DNA of 39,003 nucleotides, from the NCBI GenBank assembly GCA_026224805.1, contig JAMFRN010000239.1, positions 1 through 39,003 of the forward strand, read 5' to 3'. This document shows, in pieces, positions 33,276 to 39,003 of this stretch. Position 1 is the stretch's first letter. Each line of letters opens with the position of its first letter. This stretch comes from Nevskia soli (GTDB taxonomy: Bacteria > Pseudomonadota > Gammaproteobacteria > Nevskiales > Nevskiaceae). The notes beneath the pieces are model-generated. The model worked only from the letters and a program-made list of their open reading frames with translations, did not search any database and had not been told where the DNA came from. Made by a program: the position numbers and the translations under genes.

Positions 33276-34130
33276 ATGAGCAGCTTTACCGGCAACGGCG
33301 CTACCACTAATTATCTATACAACGGACTGGGGCAACGTGTGGCCAAGTCCGGCGCCGGTGGCGGTTATTCGTACGTCTACGACGCAGGCGGGACGCTGCT
33401 TGCGGAAACCACGCAAAACAGCACAACCATTGGTACCCAGTACATCTGGATGGCTGGGCTTCTGGTGGGCGAGGTCGTCAATAACACGCTCTATTACGTC
33501 CACAACGACCATCTGGGCCGGCCGGACACCGTGACGAACAGTTCGGCCGGAATTGTTTGGGCAGCCGACAATACTGCGTTTGGCCGCACGATCAATACTA
33601 ATTCGATCATGCTGAATATTGGATTTCCCGGCCAGTATTACGATGCGGAAAGCGGGTTGTATTACAACATGAATCGGTACTATGACCCGACGCTCGGGCG
33701 GTACATACATAGTGATCCAATTGGATTGAGCGGCGGTTTGAACACCTATGCCTATGTCGGTGGCAACCCAATTGGTGTTGTCGATCCACTTGGCCTCGAC
33801 TTTCCACAAGAACTTGGCGGCGCACTGCTTATTGCCGGGGGGATAACTATTGCAACCGTTGGACGTTCGCCGATTCTGGGATTTGGAATGGCCCTTGTTG
33901 GAGTTGGAGTGCTCGTATTTGGGGCCACTGACGATGTGACCACGGGCACGGCATTGGGGGTGCAAGGTCAGAACATAGGCAATCAGTACAATCAGAACTT
34001 GAATAACCAACTAAATCAGTTGTACCCGCCCGCCCAAAGCCCGGCGCCCGCCCAAAGCCCGGCGCCTGCCCAAAGCCCGGCAAGCAGTTCCGGAAGTGGT
34101 TCAGGCGGAAGCTGTCCCGCGGGTGGATAG
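33276..34130 (+). CDS. 5'-truncated RHS protein: core end plus variable C-terminal tip
   Basis: The 284 residues correspond only to the last part of a much longer RHS/YD-repeat polymorphic toxin. Visible are Y-N-G-L-G-Q-R-V-A-K (15-24), H-N-D-H-L-G-R-P (76-83), Y-D-A-E-S-G-L-Y-Y-N-M-N-R-Y-Y-D-P (122-138) and the closing core box S-D-P-I-G-L ... G-N-P-I-G-V-V-D-P-L-G-L (146-174). The frame upstream of the ATG still reads G-Y-D-N-F-N-R from 33255, so the homology runs right up to the preceding terminator. The tip (175-284) has two hydrophobic segments (180-195, 199-217), a Gln/Asn stretch and three P-A-Q-S-P-A repeats. It lacks any signal or N-terminal delivery part, so it is probably a silent cassette or relic. 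Base composition is lower in GC than its neighbours. Confidence 0.82.
   Translation: MSSFTGNGATTNYLYNGLGQRVAKSGAGGGYSYVYDAGGTLLAETTQNSTTIGTQYIWMAGLLVGEVVNNTLYYVHNDHLGRPDTVTNSSAGIVWAADNTAFGRTINTNSIMLNIGFPGQYYDAESGLYYNMNRYYDPTLGRYIHSDPIGLSGGLNTYAYVGGNPIGVVDPLGLDFPQELGGALLIAGGITIATVGRSPILGFGMALVGVGVLVFGATDDVTTGTALGVQGQNIGNQYNQNLNNQLNQLYPPAQSPAPAQSPAPAQSPASSSGSGSGGSCPAGG
34031..34081 (+). repeat. 18-bp tandem repeat (2.8 copies) in the RHS tip
   Basis: Units at 34031-34048, 34049-34066 and 34067-34081 differ by a single base and encode P-A-Q-S-P-A. Such short coding repeats can vary in copy number by replication slippage without changing frame. Confidence 0.85.
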
Positions 34131-34139
34131 GAGGGAAAT

Positions 34140-34214
34140 ATGAACGCCGAGTTTCGGATGAATTTCTATCACAAACGCAATTGGCTTAGGTGTTGCAATG
34201 AACTCTACGTCTGA
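34140..34214 (+). CDS. Possible 24-residue leader peptide
   Basis: An ATG at 34140 follows the best ribosome-binding site of this island (G-G-A-G-G-G, spacing about 5) and opens a 24-residue frame that ends at 34214, overlapping the start of the next gene at 34198 by 17 bases. It has no recognisable family. It may couple translation from the RHS stop to the small membrane protein, or be a remnant. Confidence 0.3.
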   Translation: MNAEFRMNFYHKRNWLRCCNELYV

Positions 34215-34524
34215 AACTCCAAATGTTGCTGAACGTGACGCAGCGAAGAACACCGTTATCTGGTGGTGCTTCTTAGCTCTTTTTATCTTCTTGCTGGTTT
34301 TTCAAATTTATTTTGTGTATTTAAAATTCCTTCCTGTAGTGCTTCCGCCGCTTTCCCACGACCCCGATACCTTGCGGCGTGTGAAATTCATTGCTGACGT
34401 ACTAGTGAGAGAATCCTGGCCCTGGATAGGCGCAACTTTTGGAATGCTGATTGGGCAGTTAGTCAAGATTTATTTGCCAAAAAAACGACCAAAATCAACA
34501 GCAGCTGAATTGCCCCGGCTTTAG
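34198..34524 (+). CDS. Small two-helix membrane protein, possible RHS-tip partner
   Basis: The 108-residue protein has one long hydrophobic segment (about 19-46, very Phe-rich) and a second at about 76-93, with a Lys-rich tail (K-I-Y-L-P-K-K-R-P-K). Composition and codons are AT-richer than the rest of the window and match the RHS fragment. Immunity genes sit directly after RHS toxin tips, and a membrane immunity protein would suit the hydrophobic tip; this is position-based inference only. It has no recognised domain. Confidence 0.6.
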   Translation: MNSTSETPNVAERDAAKNTVIWWCFLALFIFLLVFQIYFVYLKFLPVVLPPLSHDPDTLRRVKFIADVLVRESWPWIGATFGMLIGQLVKIYLPKKRPKSTAAELPRL

Positions 34525-34692
34525 CTTGCTGACGAACTTTTCCCGGCAAAAGTGACCCTCTCTTCTACTTGCTGATCATCGCAAGCGAGTTCGGCTTAAT
34601 TGTATTCTTAATGGTTCGTTCATGGCGGCCACGTCATTTCGTCGCCAATCGCGCGAACAGGCACAGCGCCGAGCGACGCGACTTAGCAGCGA

Positions 34693-34769
34693 GGGCGCAA
34701 TAAGCGAAGCGCATTGCGCCAAGCGAAGGACCTTCCAATCCGGCGCAATGCGCTTCGCTTATTGCGCCC
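34693..34769. repeat. 28-bp perfect inverted repeat, REP-like palindrome
   Basis: Arms 34693-34720 and 34742-34769 are perfect reverse complements around a 21-base loop that itself contains a G-A-A-G-G / C-C-T-T-C dyad. Each arm also folds on its own (GGCGCAAT with ATTGCGCC). This nested symmetry is typical of dispersed REP-type elements. The right arm ends 6 bases before the stop of the cytochrome P450 gene, so it may also act as its 3' hairpin. The surrounding 34525-34775 holds no gene I can support. Confidence 0.85.
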
Positions 34770-34775
34770 TACTCG

Positions 34776-36143
34776 CTAATGCCGCAGCCCTCTCACTCGC
34801 ACCTTGAAATCCATGGCCGGCCCTGGCGTCGGCGCGGTCTTGGTCTTGAGGGTGTAATGCGGCGGGTCCAGTTCGAGATCGTACTTGTAGAACAGCCTGG
34901 CCATGGACAGCGCCAGCTGCACCTCGGCCAGGCTCTTGCCCAGGCAGGTGTGCGGGCCGCGCCCATAGGGCGAGTAGGCGCCCGGCTGCATGTGCTCGGC
35001 GCGGGGCTTCTGGTAGCGGTCGATGTCGAACTTTTCGGCGTCGGGAAAGTATTCGTCCATGAAATGCGGCACCACGGCGCTGACGTAGAGCATGTCGCCC
35101 TTGCGGATCGGGTAGCCCTGGAACTCGAAGTCCTGCACCACGGTGCGGATCTGCGCCACCGCGATGGGGTACAGCCGCATGCTTTCCATGATGGCGCCGT
35201 TGAGCGCCGGCAGCCGGTTGAGCAGGCCATCTTCGTCGATCGGGCCGCCGTCGAACAGCGCGTCGACCTCCCGCTCGATGCGTGCGCGCACCTCGGGGTG
35301 CTTGAGCACCATGTAGACCGTCACCGCCGTGGTATTGGCCACCGTGTCGAGCCCGGCGACGTAGGGGCCGGTGACGGCGACGATCAGGTCGTTGGTCGGC
35401 AGCACTTTCGGATCGCGCACGTGCGCGGCCATGATGTCGTCGATCAGGTTTTTCTCCTCGTCCCTGAGCGTGCCGACGCGCTGCTGCGCGGCGGCAATCA
35501 TCTTGTGGCCCAGCTCGACCACCCGCGCGCGGGCGCGCCGGTACTCCGGCGCCCACAGGAAGAAGCGCGGCCGCTGGCGCGTCACCAGCACATTGAGGAT
35601 GTAGAGGATGGCGATGCGGATGTCGCGGATGTACTCGACCGGCGTGGCCCCGGTCAGGAACGGCCCCAGCGTGCCCACCGCCATGTACTGCATCGCCTGC
35701 ACCACCGGCACGGCCGCGCCCGGCTTCCAGTCGCGCGCATAGACCTCGTCGAGTATCCGCACGAACTCGTCGTAGCGTCCCCGGATCGATTCCCTGGAGT
35801 AGCCGCGGCGCATGATGTCGCGCAATTCCTTGTGCGATTCGCCGTCCTCGCTGACCAGCGCGCGGCTGGCGCCGTACTCGGTGAGCAGGCCCTCCCAGAA
35901 CTGGCGCGAGCGCAGGCAGTCCTTGCCGGTGCGCGAGCCGAGCAGGTTGGCGGCCTCGACACCGCCGAGCAGCAGGTAGCGCTGGTTCAGTATCCTGATC
36001 TCACAGACCGGGCCGAATTTGCGGTAGCAGGCGACGAAGAACCGCACTGGATTCCCCGTCAGGGACAGCAGGCTGCCGAGCAGCGGCAGGCCGGGCACCT
36101 TGGGTATGGGCCGCAGGGCGGCACTTGCCGTGGCATTGCTCAT
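34776..36143 (-). CDS. Cytochrome P450
   Basis: The 455-residue enzyme shows the I-helix oxygen-binding box A263-G-L-D-T267, the ExxR motif E320-S-M-R323, and the haem loop P-Y-G-R-G-P-H-T-C400-L-G, where Cys400 is the haem ligand. The N-terminus has a Pro-rich P-K-V-P-G-L-P-L-L-G hinge without a clear membrane anchor. It would hydroxylate an organic substrate with electrons from a reductase or ferredoxin that is not encoded here. The subfamily cannot be named by eye; fatty-acid or steroid substrates are plausible given the organism's genes. The ATG at 36143 fits; a longer frame to 36515 runs into the upstream gene's region. It is 20 bases after the DUF2834 gene in the same operon. Confidence 0.95.
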   Translation of the reverse strand: MSNATASAALRPIPKVPGLPLLGSLLSLTGNPVRFFVACYRKFGPVCEIRILNQRYLLLGGVEAANLLGSRTGKDCLRSRQFWEGLLTEYGASRALVSEDGESHKELRDIMRRGYSRESIRGRYDEFVRILDEVYARDWKPGAAVPVVQAMQYMAVGTLGPFLTGATPVEYIRDIRIAILYILNVLVTRQRPRFFLWAPEYRRARARVVELGHKMIAAAQQRVGTLRDEEKNLIDDIMAAHVRDPKVLPTNDLIVAVTGPYVAGLDTVANTTAVTVYMVLKHPEVRARIEREVDALFDGGPIDEDGLLNRLPALNGAIMESMRLYPIAVAQIRTVVQDFEFQGYPIRKGDMLYVSAVVPHFMDEYFPDAEKFDIDRYQKPRAEHMQPGAYSPYGRGPHTCLGKSLAEVQLALSMARLFYKYDLELDPPHYTLKTKTAPTPGPAMDFKVRVRGLRH

Positions 36144-36163
36144 GGCTTGATCTCCGCTGTGGC

Positions 36164-36610
36164 TTATTGTCCCGACTTGAGCCAGCGCACCTGCCGCTCC
36201 TGCGCGGCCAGGTACAGCCCCATGGCGAAGCCGAAGCTGGTGAACAGGCTCATGACGAAGTAGATCCAGGTCTGTTTCATGCCGCGCCGCGGGCCGTCGA
36301 TGATGGTCCACAGCGGGAACAGGAAGACGTTGGCGGTGAGCAGGTCCTGCGCGCCTGATCCGGCGGCCGGGTTGGTGAATAGCATCTTGGTGTAGTGAAT
36401 CCAGCCCGCTTCCGCCGGGTAGGCGAAGACGTATTTGATATTGAAATACCAGCCGATGCAGACCGAGCCCACGGCGAGCAGGTAGTACAGGGACTCCGTG
36501 AGGGAAATGCCCCATCCCTTCCAGCCCGGCCTGTACAGGTAGGCGTTGAAGCGGAAAAACAAGATGACGGTGACAAGCCCCAGCGATGCGTGAATCAGTA
36601 GCGATGTCAT
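36164..36610 (-). CDS. DUF2834-like membrane protein
   Basis: The 148-residue protein has four membrane segments (about 3-20, 37-57, 91-105, 116-135) joined by short loops. The stretch F-T-N-P-A-A-G-S-G-A-Q-D-L-L-T-A-N-V and the C-terminal M-K-Q-T-W-I-Y-F-V ... F-A-M-G-L-Y-L-A-A-Q-E-R match the DUF2834 pattern. Function is unknown. It stands between a TetR regulator and a P450 gene with short gaps on both sides (25 and 20 bases), so it may help the P450, for instance as a substrate transporter or membrane anchor. Confidence 0.75.
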   Translation of the reverse strand: MTSLLIHASLGLVTVILFFRFNAYLYRPGWKGWGISLTESLYYLLAVGSVCIGWYFNIKYVFAYPAEAGWIHYTKMLFTNPAAGSGAQDLLTANVFLFPLWTIIDGPRRGMKQTWIYFVMSLFTSFGFAMGLYLAAQERQVRWLKSGQ

Positions 36611-36635
36611 GGCTGACTCCTCCTCTTCTGTGGTT

Positions 36636-37352
36636 CTACTTTTGTGTTTCTTTTTTTTGGGTGCGGCTCCCCGGTAGCGGCTCGCCGCGCCGGGCGGCGA
36701 TGCTGGCGACCATGGCTTCGAGTGACTCGCGCCATTGCCCGGAATCGATGTGCAGGTAAGCGGGCAGCGCGCTGCGGATCAGCGGCAGCTCGTTGCGGGA
36801 GCGCCGGGCCAGGGCCTTGCGGACGGATTCTTCATGCGACAGGCCGCCGGCGTAGCCGGATTTCATGGCGATGGCGCTCACCGCGGCGCCGATGGCGAGC
36901 ATCGCCACCGCGTGATGAATGCGGATGCTCTCGGCCGGAGCAAAGCCGTGTCCGGCCATCGCGGCGAGGAATTGCTCGACGAAGTCCATTTCGCCGTCCG
37001 GCCCCAGGGTGCCGTTCATGACTTCGCAGATCAGCTGCGGCTCGGCGACGAACAGCTCGACCATGCCATGGGCGCAGCCCCGCACCAGGTCCGGCCATTG
37101 GCCGCCGCTGCCGCCCGCCTGGGTGCGGTTGAGCGCCAGTTCGATCGCCGCCAGCTTGACGATCTCGTCGCGATTGCGGACGTGCCGGTACAGCGCCGGC
37201 GCGGTCACGCCGAGCCGCTCGGCCACCTGCTTGAGCGTCACGCGCGACAGGCCGATGTCGATGGCGGCATCGACGATGCTCTTGGCATCGACGCGGGAAG
37301 GGCGTCCCGCGCGAGATGTGCGCGTGCGCTGGCGTAGCTCGAGGCCGGTCAT
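36636..37352 (-). CDS. TetR family transcriptional regulator
   Basis: The 238-residue protein has a TetR helix-turn-helix at about 21-69 (S-I-V-D-A-A-I-D-I-G, T-L-K-Q-V-A-E-R-L-G-V-T-A-P-A-L-Y-R-H-V) and a helical ligand-binding half. It is the first gene of the minus-strand P450 unit. An AT-rich dyad directly upstream (37375-37410) is a likely site for autoregulation, so the regulator probably controls itself, the DUF2834 protein and the P450 in response to a P450 substrate. The ATG is at 37350-37352. Confidence 0.9.
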   Translation of the reverse strand: MTGLELRQRTRTSRAGRPSRVDAKSIVDAAIDIGLSRVTLKQVAERLGVTAPALYRHVRNRDEIVKLAAIELALNRTQAGGSGGQWPDLVRGCAHGMVELFVAEPQLICEVMNGTLGPDGEMDFVEQFLAAMAGHGFAPAESIRIHHAVAMLAIGAAVSAIAMKSGYAGGLSHEESVRKALARRSRNELPLIRSALPAYLHIDSGQWRESLEAMVASIAARRGEPLPGSRTQKKETQK

Positions 37353-37374
37353 GGCAGGAGAGGCGGTCCAACCT

Positions 37375-37410
37375 ATTAGTGAACGTAATTAACAAACTAA
37401 CATAACTAAT
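37375..37410. promoter_or_regulatory. AT-rich dyad, probable TetR operator and promoter
   Basis: ATTAGT at 37375-37380 and ACTAAT at 37405-37410 form an inverted pair, with a further ACTAA at 37396-37400, in a stretch that is far AT-richer than its surroundings. It lies 23 bases upstream of the TetR start codon, where a promoter overlapped by an operator is expected. Confidence 0.55.
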
Positions 37411-37545
37411 ATTGCGGCGGCAAACGCAGGGCGGTGCAAAGGGATTCATCGGAAGCTGTGCGGAGCAATCGCCTGGTGTTGCCGGTGCCTTGCGCTTGAT
37501 CCCGCAGCTGCCGGCACCGGACCGATGCGCGGCCTTCGAAGCGGC

Positions 37546-38178
37546 TCAGTAGCGCAGCAGTCGGCTGGTGCGCGGCGCGATGGCGTAGTGCAGCTGGATC
37601 AGCACGATGAAGCCGATGCTCAGGTAGGTGCTGAACAGGCACAGCGCCGCGCCGAAGGCATAGAGCGACTGCGCCACGATGACGCGTCCCAGCATCAGCC
37701 GGTTCAGTTCCGGCGGCGCGTCCTGCTTCACCACGCCATGGCGGCTGGCATAGAGCCAGCTGCCGACCAACATCGCTCCGAGCAGCACGATGTTCAGCCA
37801 GTACAGCAGCAGGGCGCTGCGGTATTCGATGAATTCCGCCAGCAGCGTGGTGGTGAAGGGCAGCAGGGTCACGGCGAAGAGAAAGCCCAGGTGCACCCAG
37901 GCCAGGTTGCGGTCGGCGCGCTCGAAATGGTTGAGCTGGGTCTGCTGCCCCATCCAGAAGATGCCGAGGGTGAGAAAGCTCATCAGGTAGGCCAGCAGGC
38001 GCGGCAGCAGCGGCAGCAGTTTCTGCCACAGCTCGCCTTCGGAGTGGATCGCTTCGGCCGCAGGTGCGTGCAGGTCCAGCACCAGCAGGGTCATCGCCAC
38101 GGCGAAGACCCCGTCGCTCAGCGCCGCGATGCGCTCCAGGCTTTGTCCGGAGATGCGGTTGTAGGCGGTGGTGGGCAT
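37546..38178 (-). CDS. TMEM175-type potassium channel family protein
   Basis: The 210-residue protein starts with R16-I-A-A-L-S21-D-G-V-F-A-V-A-M-T-L-L-V-L-D, close to the R-x-x-x-F-S-D-G-V-F signature of TMEM175 TM1. Six membrane segments can be counted. Bacterial members of this family form tetrameric potassium channels whose selectivity comes from hydrophobic residues in TM1. Here the family Phe before Ser-Asp-Gly is Leu20. It is unrelated in function to its neighbours as far as can be seen. Confidence 0.88.
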   Translation of the reverse strand: MPTTAYNRISGQSLERIAALSDGVFAVAMTLLVLDLHAPAAEAIHSEGELWQKLLPLLPRLLAYLMSFLTLGIFWMGQQTQLNHFERADRNLAWVHLGFLFAVTLLPFTTTLLAEFIEYRSALLLYWLNIVLLGAMLVGSWLYASRHGVVKQDAPPELNRLMLGRVIVAQSLYAFGAALCLFSTYLSIGFIVLIQLHYAIAPRTSRLLRY

Positions 38179-38395
38179 GGGCGCGAGCTTAGCCGGCCGC
38201 CGCCCCGGTGCTCAAGCCGCCGCGTCATGGGCGTGGCTGGCCCCGCCCATGGCGCCGGCGGCGCCAGCTTCCGGGTCTCGGGGCTGAACTTTCAGCCCGC
38301 GGCCCTGACTAATGAAGGCAAAGGTGCTGCAGGACAAGGAGAGCGCGATTCCATCCGCTCGCGTCCAAGGTCGTTAAAGCAAAGGAGATGCGCTT

Positions 38396-38515
38396 ATGCG
38401 CCAGTTCATCCGGATTGCACTCGTCAGTTCCACTCTTCTGGTGGCGGCCCTTACCTCGGGTTGCATCGTGGTTCCCGCCGGGGGGCGTCATTGCGGTCAT
38501 TACCACTGCTGGTAA
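38396..38515 (+). CDS. 39-residue Cys/His-rich lipoprotein
   Basis: A short frame with a textbook A-A-G-G-A-G site 8 bases before the ATG encodes a signal peptide with lipobox T-S-G-C (Cys23). The mature part is only 17 residues and ends R-H-C-G-H-Y-H-C-W. The signal, lipobox and ribosome-binding site together argue that it is real. The closing cluster of three His and two Cys could bind a metal ion; no family is recognised. Confidence 0.7.
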   Translation: MRQFIRIALVSSTLLVAALTSGCIVVPAGGRHCGHYHCW

Positions 38516-38600
38516 TCCAGGTTTTGAATAACGCGTCTGGCCGGGCAGCTTCCAGTGCTGAAGCCGCCGGGTCAGTGGCGCCAACGGGCAAGGAGAACAC

Positions 38601-38936
38601 GTGAAACAATCAACTCATCAATGGCTTGCATGCGCCACCCTGATCGTCGCATCGCTGGGCTTCAGCGGCTGCGCTAACTGGAGCGCCCAGGAAGACCTGC
38701 CGGTGTCGGAGATCAGGCACTTGCAGGCATCGGGCGCGCTGCTGCCGTTCAATCTGCTCAACGCCGACGTCCTCGCCCTGCATCCCGGCGGTCAGGTGGA
38801 ACATGCCGCCCTGGACAAGATCGGTGACCGCCTGCTCTACCAGGCCTCGGTCAGCGATTCCAACAAGATGCAGTGGTTCGTCGAACTCGACGCCAGGAAC
38901 GGCCAGACCGTGACCGACAAGCAGGACCCGCACTAA
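38601..38936 (+). CDS. Small lipoprotein with PepSY-like domain
   Basis: The 111-residue protein starts at GTG after an A-A-G-G-A-G site, with a lipobox F-S-G-C (Cys24). The mature part has a PepSY-like pattern: a helix with H-A-A-L-D-K-I-G-D and then L-Y-Q-A-S-V-S-D-S, M-Q-W-F-V-E-L-D-A-R-N-G-Q-T-V. PepSY domains often inhibit peptidases or bind periplasmic partners. It is 85 bases after the 39-residue lipoprotein and may share its transcript. Confidence 0.72.
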   Translation: MKQSTHQWLACATLIVASLGFSGCANWSAQEDLPVSEIRHLQASGALLPFNLLNADVLALHPGGQVEHAALDKIGDRLLYQASVSDSNKMQWFVELDARNGQTVTDKQDPH

Positions 38937-38968
38937 TCCCAGGCAGGCCAATCGGGTAGGTGCTTGCA

Positions 38969-39003
38969 GCGCGCCACCCTGCTCCCAGAGCAGGGTGGCG
39001 CGC
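38969..39003 (+). terminator. Perfect 15-bp hairpin after the PepSY-like lipoprotein gene
   Basis: Arms 38969-38983 and 38989-39003 pair perfectly around five bases. The window ends at the last stem base, so a T-run cannot be checked. Its place 32 bases after the stop codon suits a terminator. Confidence 0.7.

Noticed and set aside
33276-34130. A complete RHS toxin gene
   Set aside because: Only the end of the core and the tip are present. The N-terminal repeats and any delivery domain are missing and the frame starts at the preceding terminator.
34525-34692. Short open frame near 34622 as a gene
   Set aside because: It runs through the inverted repeat, has no ribosome-binding site and no protein-like composition.

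Overview
The window is GC-rich and densely coded. It carries Gram-negative envelope genes throughout: a TonB-dependent receptor, two DUF1302 outer-membrane proteins, an RND pump with periplasmic adaptors, several lipoproteins and a Tat substrate. A long-chain-type acyl-CoA dehydrogenase, a cytochrome P450, an intradiol dioxygenase and DUF1302 proteins together suggest a lipid-, steroid- or hydrocarbon-using gammaproteobacterium, perhaps of the Nevskiales/Solimonadaceae type. That placement is inference; there is no rRNA or marker gene here to confirm it. I saw no tRNA, rRNA, CRISPR array, transposase or integrase.

Layout. (1) 1-3.6 kb: the tail of an ADP-ribosylglycohydrolase-like gene, then a DUF1302 protein and an acyl-CoA dehydrogenase, both on the minus strand. 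(2) 3.7-4.6 kb: an unrecognised protein on the minus strand. (3) 5.0-17.6 kb: a large plus-strand locus. It holds an MbnP-like lipoprotein, an MbnH-like di-haem enzyme, a His-leading membrane-anchored protein and a CzcA/CusA-type RND permease, in four overlapping or nearly overlapping genes. After a 329-base gap come a 951-residue secreted protein that resembles SBP56/methanethiol-oxidase propellers, a parvulin, an ankyrin lipoprotein and two RND adaptors. A secreted protein of unknown function follows. (4) 18.7-25.4 kb: a second plus-strand cluster of DUF5132 protein, His-rich HMA2 protein, a P1B-like ATPase lacking the Cys-Pro-Cys transport motif, an EcsC-family protein, a DUF445 protein and an LCIB-like putative zinc protein, closed by a good intrinsic terminator. 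(5) 25.5-33.2 kb: a small secreted protein and a TonB receptor (minus), then a membrane-anchored C13 peptidase, a Tat-exported intradiol dioxygenase and a second DUF1302 protein (plus). (6) 33.25-34.8 kb: an AT-richer island with a 5'-truncated RHS tip that begins at the terminator of the previous gene, a small two-helix membrane protein and a 28-bp inverted repeat. (7) 34.8-37.4 kb: a TetR - DUF2834 - cytochrome P450 unit (minus) with an AT-rich operator-like dyad. (8) 37.5-39 kb: a TMEM175-type channel, a 39-residue Cys/His lipoprotein and a PepSY-like lipoprotein, ending in a perfect hairpin.

Working together. Region 3 reads as one copper- or metal-handling system. In studied cases an MbnH enzyme oxidises a tryptophan of its MbnP partner to kynurenine to build a copper site. 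Here the pair is tied to an RND efflux pump and to a putative SBP56-like protein, a family in which one member is a copper enzyme encoded near MauG-like genes. Region 4 looks like a second metal or ion transport system with an atypical ATPase. These two are the best candidates for undescribed biology in the window.
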